A stretch of DNA of 64,000 nt, from contig NZ_CAGY01000001.1 of assembly GCF_000308055.1 (NCBI RefSeq), positions 620,001 through 684,000 of the forward strand. Reading direction: 5' to 3'. Below are positions 7,642 to 16,549 of this stretch, piece by piece. Numbering within the stretch: position 1 is the first letter of the stretch; every line of letters starts with the position of its first letter. The stretch comes from Actinomyces sp. ph3. Lineage in GTDB: Bacteria > Actinomycetota > Actinomycetes > Actinomycetales > Actinomycetaceae. The translations under genes and the position numbers were made by a program. The notes beneath the pieces are model-generated. The model ran no database searches and had not been told where the DNA came from. It was given only the letters and a program-made list of their open reading frames with translations.

Positions 7642-8724
7642 TCACACGTTGAAGCGGAACTCCACGATGTCGCCGTCCTGCATGACGTAGTCCTTACCTT
7701 CCATGCGGACCTTGCCGGCAGCCTTCGCAGCAGCCATGGAACCAGCCTCGATCAGATCGTCGTATGAGACGATCTCAGCCTTAATGAAGCCCTTCTCGAA
7801 GTCCGTGTGGATCACGCCGGCAGCCTTGGGAGCAGTATCGCCCTTGTGGATTGTCCAGGCGCGCGCTTCCTTCTCACCAGCGGTCAGGTAGGTCTGCAGC
7901 CCAAGGGTATCGAAGCCAACTCGCGCCAACTTATCCAAGCCGGATTCGCTCTGGCCGGACTCCGCCAACATTTCTCGCGCGTCATCCTCGTCCAGCTCAA
8001 CAAGCTCGGACTCGAACTGTGCATCCAAGAAGATCGCTTCAGCGGGGGTAACAAGCGAACGCAACTCGTCCTGCAGTTCCTTGTTGTCCATTTCTTCGGC
8101 ATCCATATTGAACACGAAGATAAAGGGCTTAGAGGTCATCAGTTGGAAGGACTTGAGTGCATCCTGATCAAGCTTTGCCCCCGCGGGGCCGCTGAGCAGT
8201 TCGCCCTTTTCAAGCAGTTCCATTGCTGCGCGCGCAGTTTCCAGGACAATTGCCTCGGTCTTCTTGCCGCGAACTTCCTTTTCCAGACGCGGGATTTGCT
8301 TCTCAAGCGTCTGCATGTCAGCCAGAATCAGCTCGGTCTTAATGGTTTCAATATCCGACTCAGGATCAACCTTGCCATCAACGTGCACAACGTCAGGGTC
8401 GGAAAAAGCGCGCGTCACCTGGCAAATGGCGTCGGCCTCGCGAATGTTCGCAAGGAACTGGTTACCCAAGCCCTCACCCTCAGACGCACCACGCACAATA
8501 CCCGCGATATCAACGAAAGAAACGGTCGCGGGAATGATGCGCTGAGAACCGAAGATCTCGGCGAGCTTGTTCAAACGCGCATCGGGAAGCGGAACGACAC
8601 CCACATTCGGTTCGATGGTTGCGAAGGGGTAGTTTGCAGCCAGAACGGTCGCGCGGGTCAGAGCATTAAACAGAGTGGACTTGCCAACGTTGGGCAGGCC
8701 GGCGATACCAATAGTTAAAGACAC
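7642..8724 (-). CDS. ychF: redox-regulated ATPase YchF
   Basis: 360 residues, the usual length of this OBG-family P-loop protein. Walker A is GLPNVGKST (residues 9-17) and switch motif [10 protein letters not shown] follows. The G4 position reads NMDAE instead of the GTPase NKxD, which is what makes YchF prefer ATP. A helical insert occupies the middle, and the C-terminal TGS domain (residues 275-358) ends [11 protein letters not shown]. YchF associates with ribosomes and acts in stress responses. The start is a GTG after AGGGG. It has its own terminator and is transcribed in the same direction as, but about 80 bases downstream of, ispH. Confidence 0.96.
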   Translation of the reverse strand: MSLTIGIAGLPNVGKSTLFNALTRATVLAANYPFATIEPNVGVVPLPDARLNKLAEIFGSQRIIPATVSFVDIAGIVRGASEGEGLGNQFLANIREADAICQVTRAFSDPDVVHVDGKVDPESDIETIKTELILADMQTLEKQIPRLEKEVRGKKTEAIVLETARAAMELLEKGELLSGPAGAKLDQDALKSFQLMTSKPFIFVFNMDAEEMDNKELQDELRSLVTPAEAIFLDAQFESELVELDEDDAREMLAESGQSESGLDKLARVGFDTLGLQTYLTAGEKEARAWTIHKGDTAPKAAGVIHTDFEKGFIKAEIVSYDDLIEAGSMAAAKAAGKVRMEGKDYVMQDGDIVEFRFNV

Positions 8725-8803
8725 GCCCCTATCCTATCCGACGAGGCCGCACTCCCGTTCGCCCGCGCTTAGAAAGTGCGTGAAAAAGCGGGTGAACTTG
8801 CGC

Positions 8804-9856
8804 TCAGCTGGTGTGATCAGGCCCCGCAGTACGGCGCGCGTGAGGGCGATTATCAAGGTGACCAGCTTCCTTAAGGTCCGAACGCAGATCGCGTGGAAGC
8901 GCGAAGGTCGTCGTCTCCGTCTCGGTTCGCACCTCTTCAACGGTGGGAAAACCGCGTTCTTGCAGCCAGGCGACAACATCGCGTACAAGGATCTCGGGCA
9001 CCGACGCACCGGAAGTCAGACCGACCGTCGAGGCTCCCGCAAACCATTCTTCTTGTAGTTCCTCGGCCTTATCGATGCGATAGGCAGCTGGAACGCCCGA
9101 TTCGAGCGCGACATCAACCAGACGTACCGAGTTCGAAGAATTCGCCGAGCCCACGACAACCATGACATCAACCAGCGGAGCAATGACCTTCACGGCCCCC
9201 TGTCGGTTCTGTGTCGCATAGCAAATGTCATCCGAGGGCGGATCAACAAGTTTGGGGAAACGCTCGCGCAGGCGATCAACAGTCTGGCGAGTCTCATCAA
9301 CCGACAAGGTCGTCTGTGAAATCCACACGACGCGCTCGGGGTCACGAACAACCAGATTGTCGACTTCTTCAGGACTTCCAACGACTTGAATATGCTCCGG
9401 GGCCTCACCAAAGGTCCCCTCAACTTCCTCGTGACCTTCGTGGCCCACCAAAATAATGTCGTAATCATCCTTCGCGAAACGCACGGCCTCGCGATGCACC
9501 TTGGTCACCAGCGGGCATGTCGCATCAATGGTTGCTAGGTGTCGCTGCGCTGCGACCTCATGAACCTGCGGGGAAACTCCATGTGCGGAAAAGACTACGC
9601 GCGCGCCTTCGGGGACCTGATCGGTTTCTTGGACAAAGACTGCCCCGCGCTTGCTCAAGGATTCCACAACGAATTTGTTGTGAACGATTTCTTTGCGCAC
9701 GTACACGGGGGCGCCGTACAAATCCAGTGCTTTCTCTACGACATCAACTGCACGGTCAACACCGGCGCAATAACCGCGCGGCGCTGCAAGCAGGATCTTC
9801 CCACCTTCGACGCGGGAATCGCTTTCGCTAGTACGAAGGGTGTCGTCATGAGTCAT
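8804..9856 (-). CDS. ispH: 4-hydroxy-3-methylbut-2-enyl diphosphate reductase
   Basis: 350 residues. IspH catalyses the last step of the MEP pathway, making IPP and DMAPP with a [4Fe-4S] cluster. The three cluster cysteines are in [23 protein letters not shown] and ICYATQNRQ. The EXT-like sequence VGSANSSNS and [10 protein letters not shown] are further family signatures. The first 18 residues are a polar extension before [11 protein letters not shown]; the C-terminal tail after TFALPRDL is variable. The IPP made here feeds the cis-prenyltransferase encoded at 12.6 kb. It diverges from xseA, as in many bacteria. Confidence 0.97.
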   Translation of the reverse strand: MTHDDTLRTSESDSRVEGGKILLAAPRGYCAGVDRAVDVVEKALDLYGAPVYVRKEIVHNKFVVESLSKRGAVFVQETDQVPEGARVVFSAHGVSPQVHEVAAQRHLATIDATCPLVTKVHREAVRFAKDDYDIILVGHEGHEEVEGTFGEAPEHIQVVGSPEEVDNLVVRDPERVVWISQTTLSVDETRQTVDRLRERFPKLVDPPSDDICYATQNRQGAVKVIAPLVDVMVVVGSANSSNSVRLVDVALESGVPAAYRIDKAEELQEEWFAGASTVGLTSGASVPEILVRDVVAWLQERGFPTVEEVRTETETTTFALPRDLRSDLKEAGHLDNRPHARRTAGPDHTS

Positions 9857-9955
9857 AGATCAACCGTACAGGCCGCCATGTGCATCTGCGAACCATAATT
9901 TCTTTTCCTTCCCAGTCTGGACGCAAATGCCCCTTGCCTGTGTCATGCTTATTTC

Positions 9956-11230
9956 GTGTCAGAGAACATGCCCCCCGCAGCAAAAGCTGCTGATACGACG
10001 CGCGAAAACCCGTGGCCGCTGCGTAGACTCACGCAGAACATCAAGATCTACGTTGATCGGATGTCTTCGCTCTGGGTGGAAGGACAGGTCGTCCAATACA
10101 ACCCGCGCCCGGGCTCGCGCATGGCGTTTTTCACCTTGCGCGACACCGAATCTGACACCTCGATGACCGTTACAGCTTTCCCGAATGTCATTTCTGCCGT
10201 TGGCGCAGGATTTGAAGAAGGCGTCAAAGTCGTCACGCGCGTCAAGCCTGTTTTTTGGGAACGCAGCGGAAGCTTGAACCTCCAAGCAGCCGAGGTTCAC
10301 CTTCAAGGTCTGGGCGATCTATTGGCTCAAATTGAACGCCTGCGTCAAATACTCGCAGCCGAAGGCCTCTTTGACGAAGGACGTAAGAAACCTCTTCCTT
10401 TCCTTCCGCGCGTTATTGGCCTTGTGTGCGGGCGAAATGCGAAGGCAAAAGATGACGTCATTGTAAATGCAAGTGCACGCTGGCCCGCTGCGCGGTTCGA
10501 GGTCCGTGAGGTCGCGGTCCAGGGGCAGTACGCGGTGCGCGAAGTCAGCGATGCCATTGCCGAGCTCGATCAAATCCCCGAAGTTGACGTGATTGTTGTT
10601 GCCCGAGGCGGCGGTTCCGTTGAGGATCTTCTTCCCTTCTCTGACGAGGCCTTGGTACGTGCCGCTGCAGCCGCTTCCACTCCCCTGGTGTCGGCAATCG
10701 GGCACGAAGGCGATGCGCCACTTTTGGATTATGTGGCAGATTTCCGCGCTTCAACTCCGACGGATGCGGCCAGACGCATTGTTCCCGACCTTGCCCAAGA
10801 GCTTGAGGGTTTGGCTGCTGCTTCTCAAGCAATGCGCAATGCAATCGAGCGCAGACTGACACAAGAACGTCATCATTTGGATCTTGTCGTTTCGCGTCCC
10901 ATCTTCCTCACACCGGCAGCAACGCTGGAACCTCATCGCGTCCTCATCGATTCAGCGGTAACAAATTTGCGTTCCCGGATAGAGCGACGCCTAAGCGAGG
11001 AACGCCAAGGAATCGTTCAGGCCTCGGCAACCCTGCGTGCGCTCTCACCGCAGGCCACTTTGGAACGCGGGTATTCCATGCTCAAGCTTCCCTCTGGCGA
11101 ATTGGTTCGCGACGCCTCGCAAGTCCCGAAGGGCACTTTGGTCGAAGGCATCCTTGCCTCGGGCCGCTTGGTCGCCCAAGTCGTTGGCTCCACCCAAGCG
11201 ACAAGTAACGCAGCGCAGGCAAACGAATAA
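9956..11230 (+). CDS. xseA: exodeoxyribonuclease VII large subunit
   Basis: 424 residues from a GTG. The N-terminal OB fold (NIKIYVDRMSSLWVEGQVVQYNPRPGSRMAFFTLRD) is followed by the catalytic domain with VIGLVCGRNAKAKDDV, DVIVVARGGGSVEDLLPFSDE and STPLVSAIGHEGDAPLLDYVADFRASTPTDAA. A helical C-terminal region follows, ending in ALSPQATLERGYSML. With XseB it degrades single-stranded DNA from both ends. The small-subunit gene starts 47 bases downstream, so the two form an operon. Length and motifs are normal. Confidence 0.97.
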   Translation: MSENMPPAAKAADTTRENPWPLRRLTQNIKIYVDRMSSLWVEGQVVQYNPRPGSRMAFFTLRDTESDTSMTVTAFPNVISAVGAGFEEGVKVVTRVKPVFWERSGSLNLQAAEVHLQGLGDLLAQIERLRQILAAEGLFDEGRKKPLPFLPRVIGLVCGRNAKAKDDVIVNASARWPAARFEVREVAVQGQYAVREVSDAIAELDQIPEVDVIVVARGGGSVEDLLPFSDEALVRAAAAASTPLVSAIGHEGDAPLLDYVADFRASTPTDAARRIVPDLAQELEGLAAASQAMRNAIERRLTQERHHLDLVVSRPIFLTPAATLEPHRVLIDSAVTNLRSRIERRLSEERQGIVQASATLRALSPQATLERGYSMLKLPSGELVRDASQVPKGTLVEGILASGRLVAQVVGSTQATSNAAQANE

Positions 11231-11277
11231 ACCGTCCGACTTTCTCACCAAAACAGCCACCCAACTTGGAGGATCAC

Positions 11278-11487
11278 ATGGCAGAAAATACACTCCCGGC
11301 ACCGGAATCCCTGTCGTATGAAGCAGCGCGCGATGAATTGATCGCCATCGTGAAGACGCTGGAAAGCGGACAGGCACCCTTAGAAGACACTCTTGCCATG
11401 TGGGAACGCGGCGAAGCCCTTGCCACCCGCTGCCGCTCGATTTTGGACGCAGCAACCCAACGGATGGAACAGGGAACAGAAAATTAA
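11278..11487 (+). CDS. xseB: exodeoxyribonuclease VII small subunit
   Basis: 69 residues, the usual size of XseB. The core SYEAARDELIAIVKTLESGQAPLEDTLAMWERGEALATRCRSILD is the family signature (YE-A--EL--IV--LE-G--PLE--L-LWE-GE-L). I start at the ATG at 11278 because GGAGG lies five bases before it; an upstream TTG frame is not needed. It sits directly after xseA and supplies the helical subunit that wraps the XseA stalk. Confidence 0.95.
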   Translation: MAENTLPAPESLSYEAARDELIAIVKTLESGQAPLEDTLAMWERGEALATRCRSILDAATQRMEQGTEN

Positions 11488-11580
11488 TTCTCCGTCGCCC
11501 AGGACCCCAGAGATTGGTTAGACTGAGAACGTCAATTGTTCGAGGAAACCAGCCGACGTGGTCTGGAAACAGGAGGAAAC

Positions 11581-12528
11581 ATGGACCTCGCAACCGACCC
11601 CCACATCCTCTCCATCGGAGAAGCCCTGATGGATATCGTGGTCCCCGCAGACAGCCCTATCGCGGCCGTTGAGATCCCCGGGGGCTCACCGGCAAACGTC
11701 GCAATGACGCTCGGACGCTTGGGCCGTAACGTTGGCCTGCAAACGTGGCTGGCACACGATGAACGCGGAGACATCCTCGAAGAACACTTCACGGCCTCGC
11801 ACGTTGTCATCACTGAGGAGTCCTTCGGTGCTGATCACACTCCGACCGCACTCGCAAAGCTCAACGAAAAGGGCGCGGCAACCTACACCTTTGATCTTGA
11901 TTGGTGTCCAAATAGCCCCATCGCCGTATCCACACAGGCTCGAATCGTCCACTCCGGTTCCATTGCTGCAGTGATCGAGCCCGGCGCACACGCCGTTTTG
12001 GATGCAATGATCACCGCACGCCAGCACGCCATCATCACCTATGATCCCAATGCTCGCCCCGCTCTCATGGGAACACCTGAAGAAGCATTGGCGACCGTCA
12101 ACAAGTTCATCGGTATTTCTGATGTCGTCAAGGTGTCCGACGAAGATATCGCCTGGCTCACCAACGGCCGCGAAATTGAGGATGTAGTCCGCGATTGGCT
12201 CACCGCAGGTCCCTCGCTCATCGTTGTCACGAAGGGCAAGGAAGGCGCAGCGGCATTCACCTCCAGTGGTGTTCGCCGTTCTATCCCCGCCGGAGATGTC
12301 AAGGTCGAAGACACCGTTGGCGCAGGCGACTCCTTCATGGGAGGCCTGATTGATGCCCTGTGGTCGCTCGGTCTGGTGGGTGCCATGTCGCGTCCCGCTC
12401 TGCGTGATTTGGATGCCTCAAAGGTCGACTTCATCTTGGAGCGTGCGGCAACAATTGGCGATATTACGGTCTCTCGTGCGGGAGCGAACCCCCCGTGGCT
12501 CTCTGAACTCGCTGAGTTCCTAGCCTGA
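11581..12528 (+). CDS. PfkB-family carbohydrate kinase (fructokinase-like)
   Basis: 315 residues from the ATG at 11581, preceded by AGGAGG; the open frame extends 15 codons further up without a better start. PfkB signatures are present. The N-terminal one is ILSIGEALMDIVV and PGGSPANVAMTLGRLG, where the GG-N-A pattern binds sugar. The C-terminal one is DTVGAGDSFMGGLIDALW with the catalytic Asp. The N-terminal IGE-L-D and the substrate loop resemble fructokinases of ribokinase type, so fructose is the likely substrate, but adenosine or ketodeoxygluconate cannot be excluded. It stands alone between xseB and a terminator. Confidence 0.88.
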   Translation: MDLATDPHILSIGEALMDIVVPADSPIAAVEIPGGSPANVAMTLGRLGRNVGLQTWLAHDERGDILEEHFTASHVVITEESFGADHTPTALAKLNEKGAATYTFDLDWCPNSPIAVSTQARIVHSGSIAAVIEPGAHAVLDAMITARQHAIITYDPNARPALMGTPEEALATVNKFIGISDVVKVSDEDIAWLTNGREIEDVVRDWLTAGPSLIVVTKGKEGAAAFTSSGVRRSIPAGDVKVEDTVGAGDSFMGGLIDALWSLGLVGAMSRPALRDLDASKVDFILERAATIGDITVSRAGANPPWLSELAEFLA

Positions 12529-12562
12529 GACGATTCAATCGTAAGGCGTTGAAAGACGCAGG

Positions 12563-12592
12563 GGGGGCGCGGATCAAAAGATCCGCGCCCCC
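12563..12592 (+). terminator. hairpin terminator between pfkB-type kinase and uppS
   Basis: GGGGGCGCGGATC and its complement around AAAA, located 34 bases after the kinase stop and 33 bases beyond the uppS stop. Convergent genes on both sides make it likely bidirectional. Confidence 0.75.
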
Positions 12593-12624
12593 GCTGTATC
12601 AAGCCGAAACCTTCACACAGGGAA

Positions 12625-13386
12625 CTACTTCCCCATCCGCCGCTCTCTTTGGGCGTAGGCACGAAGCGCGCGAAGGAAATCAATCTTCCTAAAATCTGGC
12701 CAATAGGTTTCGCAGAAATAAAACTCAGAGTGTGCAGACTGCCAAATCATGAAGCCTGACAGTCGCTGTTCGCCAGAGGTTCGAATGACAAGATCCGGAT
12801 CGGGTTGGTCACCGGTATACAGGTGTTCGGCAATGTCCGAATCCTTCAAACGCGAAGCAAGTTCTTCAAGACTCTCACCCCGCTGCCCAGCGTCACGGAT
12901 CACCTCACGCACGGCCTCGACAATCTCATGACGACCGCCGTAGCCAACCGCAATGTTGACACTCAAAGCGCTCTTTGAGGGACTTTCCTGAGCAGCCTGA
13001 CGAAGAGAATTGGCGATATCTTCAGGAAGCAGTCGTAGGTCACCAACAATTCGCAGGTGCCACTTACCGGCCTGGCTCAATGCCGAAACAGCCTGGGAAA
13101 TAATCGCGAGCAGCTCAGAGAGCTCATCACTTTGGCGAGATAGATTATCTGTCGAAAGCATCCACAAGGTGACGATTTCAACGCCTACTTCTTCGGCCCA
13201 ACCCAAGAATTCGGTGATTTTCCCTGCACCAACACGGTGTCCCTGGGACGCGGTGAAGCCAATCGATTTGGCCCAGCGACGATTCCCATCCAAAATTACG
13301 CCGACGTGGCGAGGAATTGGACGCCCCAACAAAGACGCACGAAGGCGCTTTTCATAAACGTCGTAAAGCACATTCCACTGTGACAC
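12625..13386 (-). CDS. uppS: cis-prenyltransferase (isoprenyl/undecaprenyl diphosphate synthase)
   Basis: 253 residues from a GTG. The cis-prenyltransferase signatures are HVGVILDGNRRWAK (catalytic Asp, residues about 27-40), the helix with TLWMLSTDNLSRQSDE, and RTSGEQRLSGFMIWQSAHSEFYF near the C-terminus. The enzyme elongates a short allylic diphosphate with IPP to the lipid carrier for cell-wall synthesis at the inner membrane face. Actinobacteria often carry two such genes of different chain length, and which product this one makes cannot be told. The unusually long sequence before HVGVILDG (26 residues) is typical of actinobacterial members. Confidence 0.93.
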   Translation of the reverse strand: MSQWNVLYDVYEKRLRASLLGRPIPRHVGVILDGNRRWAKSIGFTASQGHRVGAGKITEFLGWAEEVGVEIVTLWMLSTDNLSRQSDELSELLAIISQAVSALSQAGKWHLRIVGDLRLLPEDIANSLRQAAQESPSKSALSVNIAVGYGGRHEIVEAVREVIRDAGQRGESLEELASRLKDSDIAEHLYTGDQPDPDLVIRTSGEQRLSGFMIWQSAHSEFYFCETYWPDFRKIDFLRALRAYAQRERRMGK

Positions 13387-13536
13387 TGCTAAACCCTCCC
13401 ACGCGTGAGCGCGTCAACATGGGTTAAGAGTATCGCGAATATGACGCTCATCGCATATTTCTTCCTCATGCAAACATCCAGTCTGACTGTTCACAATCAG
13501 CGGAAGACTGCTGCCTTTCCCTTTAAATTGGCGTAC

Positions 13537-13567
13537 CCTACGGTGTAGTAAGTTACGCATGCGTAGG
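13537..13567 (+). promoter_or_regulatory. double palindrome upstream of the hemolysin III gene
   Basis: CCTACG at 13537-13542 is mirrored by CGTAGG at 13562-13567. Inside lie CTAC-GGT-GTAG (13538-13548) and a perfect 12-base palindrome TACGCATGCGTA (13554-13565). The block is 23 bases before the start codon, so a dimeric repressor, for example of the TetR class, could bind it. No regulator gene is adjacent. The palindromes are seen; the role is inferred. Confidence 0.5.
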
Positions 13568-13589
13568 TTGATCTTTCGTGGAGGCACTC

Positions 13590-14267
13590 ATGAAAATCGC
13601 TTCCCTCAAACCCACTCAGTGGTTTCCCGGACAGAAGATATCGGTTAAGCCCCACCTGCGGGGTTGGATTCACCTTGTCGCCGCACCGCTGTCTTTGGCG
13701 GCCTCGATTGTCCTCACCTGCCTTGCACCCACCGGCGCAACCAAAGGCGGGTCTGCAATCTACCTTGCGGCCTCGTTGATTCTCTTCGGGATTTCTGCGC
13801 TCTACCACCGCTTCTATTGGTCCCCGCGCTGGGAAATCGTGTGGAACCGCCTTGACCACTCAAACATCTTCCTTCTGATCGCAGGTACGTATACTCCCCT
13901 CTCCATTGCGATCCTCCCCCATGACCAGGCAGTGACAATCTTGTCCATCGTCTGGGGCGGGGCACTCCTGGGGATTTTGCTCAATCTCTTTTGGCCGACC
14001 GCACCGCGGTGGCTGGCAACACTGATCTACGTTGCTCTGGGATGGGTTGCGGTTTGGTATCTACCGCAGTTTTGGGCCTTGGGTGGCGCTGTGATCGTGT
14101 GGCTGCTTCTTGCAGGCGGAATTCTGTACACAATCGGCGCAGTGGTCTACGCGACGAAGAAACCGGACCTTTCACCGCGTTGGTTTGGCTTCCACGAGAT
14201 CTTTCACCTGTGCACCGTGCTCGCGTGGGCGTGCCACTGCGTAGCCGTGTATCTCGCTGTCTTGTAA
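13590..14267 (+). CDS. hemolysin III family (PAQR) membrane protein
   Basis: 225 residues from the ATG at 13590, chosen over a GTG at 13578 because GGAGG lies six bases before it. Seven transmembrane helices carry the PAQR metal-site motifs SALYHRFYW (Ser and His, about residue 74), LDHSNIFLLIAGTYTPL (Asp and His), and FHEIFHLCTVLAWACHCVAV near the C-terminus. These Ser, His and Asp residues bind zinc in adiponectin-receptor relatives, where hydrolase activity on ceramide-like substrates is known. The bacterial role is membrane-lipid homeostasis or, in a few species, haemolysis. Expression may be controlled at the palindromes just upstream. Confidence 0.9.
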   Translation: MKIASLKPTQWFPGQKISVKPHLRGWIHLVAAPLSLAASIVLTCLAPTGATKGGSAIYLAASLILFGISALYHRFYWSPRWEIVWNRLDHSNIFLLIAGTYTPLSIAILPHDQAVTILSIVWGGALLGILLNLFWPTAPRWLATLIYVALGWVAVWYLPQFWALGGAVIVWLLLAGGILYTIGAVVYATKKPDLSPRWFGFHEIFHLCTVLAWACHCVAVYLAVL

Positions 14268-14384
14268 TTCTTTTTCCACAGATAGCGCAAATGCGCCCGC
14301 ACCGCCTTTAAGGCTGGTAGGCTGTCAAATCTGTAGAGTCAAAGCACACGTCGATACTCATCGACACATGTCGGAGGCAAAGTA

Positions 14385-14864
14385 ATGGCTGATACCCAGT
14401 GGCTGACCCAAGCCCAGTATGACAAGCTCCAGGCGGAGCTGACGGAGCGCGTCGAGGTACGCCGCCCCGAAATCGCACGTCTCATTGACGCCGCGCGCCA
14501 AGAAGGCGATCTGCGCGAGAACGGCGGTTACCACGCTGCGCGCAACGAACAGTCCTTGAACGAGACTCGCATTCAGAGCTTGGAAGAGATGCTGCGTAAT
14601 GCGCAGGTCGGCGAAACTCCTGCCGATGACGGCGTTGTTGAGCCCGGAATGGTTGTGACCGCCATGGTTGCTGGCCGCGAACAGAAGTTCCTTCTGGGCT
14701 CACGTGACGCCGGCGGCGACCTTGGCGTGCAGGTCTTCTCCTCGCAGGCTCCGCTGGGCGCTGCGGTCATCGGACACCGCAAGGGCGACACCCTGACCTA
14801 CGAGGCCCCCACGGGCCGTATGATCGAGGTCGAGATCCTCGACGCCACGCCCTTCGAAGGCTGA
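14385..14864 (+). CDS. greA: transcription elongation factor GreA
   Basis: 159 residues. The N-terminal coiled coil reads LTQAQYDKLQAELTERVEVRRPEIARLIDAARQEGDLRENGGYHAARNEQ. The acidic tip normally reads GDLSENAEYDAAKE; here it is GDLRENGGYHAARNE, with the Asp and Glu kept. The C-terminal FKBP-like domain ends in GDTLTYEAPTGRMIEVEILDATPF. It rescues backtracked RNA polymerase by stimulating transcript cleavage. The start codon is preceded by GGAGG. It is monocistronic, with a strong terminator downstream. The altered tip (ENGGYH) is worth noting but is within the range of actinobacterial GreA proteins. Confidence 0.94.
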   Translation: MADTQWLTQAQYDKLQAELTERVEVRRPEIARLIDAARQEGDLRENGGYHAARNEQSLNETRIQSLEEMLRNAQVGETPADDGVVEPGMVVTAMVAGREQKFLLGSRDAGGDLGVQVFSSQAPLGAAVIGHRKGDTLTYEAPTGRMIEVEILDATPFEG

Positions 14865-14913
14865 GTCCGCAGTCGGCCAGGCCCGCGCGGCCTCGCCCCT
14901 CAATCAACGCGAA

Positions 14914-14941
14914 GCGGGTCCCACCAACCGGTGGGACCCGC
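14914..14941. terminator. bidirectional terminator between greA and the AI-2E-family gene
   Basis: GCGGGTCCCACC and its complement around AACC, ending 25 bases before the stop of the convergent gene; TCTT follows on +. Confidence 0.8.
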
Positions 14942-14966
14942 TCTTGCATATGCGGCTAAGGAAGCC

Positions 14967-16451
14967 TTACGCCTCCACGTGGGGCATCGGAGGCGCCCCC
15001 GACTTCTGCTTCTCATCAGCCGACGTTTCCTCCCGGGTCGCGTCGCCCTCCGACTCGACGCGGGCCTCGACGTGAAGATCCACGGACGCCACGACCTCGT
15101 CCTCGCTCGACTCCGCGCGAGCCACGTAGGGACGCGTGTCGGGCTTACCGGCGTAGGAGGCTGCGATCTCCTCCTCGAGGGCGCCGGGAGGACCACCCGG
15201 GCGATCCGACGCAGTCGCGAGCTCGGGCATCGGGTCATACCCGTGCAGGTACATGACGGTCGCATTGATGAACGCCGCAATCGGCACCGAGAAGACCGCA
15301 CCAGCGATACCAGCGATCGCCGAACCCGCGGTGATGACGAGCATGACGGCGACGGGGTGCAGGGACACCGCGTTCGACATCATGAAGGGCTGCAGAATGT
15401 TGGATTCAACCTGCTGGACGACCAGGATGATCACCAGCATGATGATGGCCTTCGTCAGGCCACCGTTCACGGCCGCCACCAGCACCGCGATGACACCGGA
15501 CGTCAGAGCACCCAGAATGGGCACGAACGCGGCGAAGAAGGTGATGACACCGATCGGGATGGCCAGGGGCACGCCCAGGAAGAACGCGCCCAGCGCGATA
15601 CCGATCGCGTCGATGGCCGCCACCTGGATCTGCGTGCGCACGTAGGAGCCGAAGGTCGCCCAGCCGCGGATTGCGCTCTCATGAACGGGAACGCGGGCGG
15701 GGGCGGGCAGCAGGCGCACACACCACAGCCAGATCGAGCGCCCCTCCTTGAGGAAGAAGAACAGACAGAAGAGCATCGTCAGGCCGGAGGTCGCCAGCGT
15801 GCCCACTGACGATGTGATGCTCAGGGCGCCGGTCGCCAGCGTTTCCTTATTGCTATTCAGCCAGTTCACCAGCTCGGAACCCAGCTGCTCGGCCACATTC
15901 GTCAGGACGGTCGTGTCCATCTTGAGAGGGCCGTCCTGCAAGAACTCGTTATGCGCAATCGCGTCAAGCAGCTTGCGGAAGCCGTCCGCGGCCTCCGAGG
16001 CCAGCTGCGGCACCTGCTGGATGAGTTCGGCGGCAGCCTGGCTCAGTGCACCAGCAACGACAGCGAAAAAGACCAGCAGGCCGACGGTTGCGGCCAGTGA
16101 CGAGGGAAAGTGCAGGCGGCGGCGCATCCAGGAGACGAGGGGTTCGAGAAGCGCCGCCACCGTCAGCGCGATCGCGACCGGCATGATGACGATCGTCAGG
16201 CGCGCGATGCCCCACAGCACAGCCAAGACCAGGCCGGCGACGACCAGAGTGCGCCACGAGAATGCCGCAGCCACGCGCAGGGTGCGCGGGACGGCCACGG
16301 CGACATCGCGCTCGTCTTCGCGCTCCTCGCGTACCGACACCATGACGGGAGCGGGCGTGGGTTCGTCAGTGTGCTTCGCGGGCAGCGCCGCAGAAAGCCT
16401 GCCCATGAGGTCGGATAGTTTCCAGCGCGGCTGTTCCTGAGTATCGGCCAC
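14967..16451 (-). CDS. AI-2E family transporter
   Basis: 494 residues. A polar N-terminus of about 65 residues precedes two close helices (LVVAGLVLAVLWGIARLTIVIMPVAIALTVAALLEPLVSW). A third helix, a long amphipathic region (ELIQQVPQLASEAADGFRKLLDAI), and then the family's membrane block follow, with QIQVAAIDAIGIALGAFFLGVPLAIPIGVITFFAAFVPILGALTSGVIAVLVA and VESNILQPFMMSNAVSLHPVAVMLVITAGSAIAGIAGAVFSVPIAAFIN. This order is that of the TqsA/PerM family, members of which have been linked to AI-2 export or Na+/H+ exchange; the substrate here is unknown. The C-terminal 100 residues are acidic and disordered. The gene lies in a GC-richer block than its neighbours. Confidence 0.9.
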   Translation of the reverse strand: MADTQEQPRWKLSDLMGRLSAALPAKHTDEPTPAPVMVSVREEREDERDVAVAVPRTLRVAAAFSWRTLVVAGLVLAVLWGIARLTIVIMPVAIALTVAALLEPLVSWMRRRLHFPSSLAATVGLLVFFAVVAGALSQAAAELIQQVPQLASEAADGFRKLLDAIAHNEFLQDGPLKMDTTVLTNVAEQLGSELVNWLNSNKETLATGALSITSSVGTLATSGLTMLFCLFFFLKEGRSIWLWCVRLLPAPARVPVHESAIRGWATFGSYVRTQIQVAAIDAIGIALGAFFLGVPLAIPIGVITFFAAFVPILGALTSGVIAVLVAAVNGGLTKAIIMLVIILVVQQVESNILQPFMMSNAVSLHPVAVMLVITAGSAIAGIAGAVFSVPIAAFINATVMYLHGYDPMPELATASDRPGGPPGALEEEIAASYAGKPDTRPYVARAESSEDEVVASVDLHVEARVESEGDATREETSADEKQKSGAPPMPHVEA

Positions 16452-16549
16452 GGTCCCTCCTTTTCATTCTTCCCTAAGCGTACCCCCCACTCCCCCATTT
16501 CCGTTCGCGCACCGCGCCATGTGCGCACACGAAGCGCATACTGTCAGAT

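Noticed and set aside
7807-8718. 303-residue frame opposite ychF
   Set aside because: Antisense shadow of a certain housekeeping gene.
14931-15809. 292-residue + frame rich in His, Arg and Asp opposite the AI-2E-family gene
   Set aside because: Composition is that of antisense GC-rich sequence; the reverse gene has clear membrane helices.
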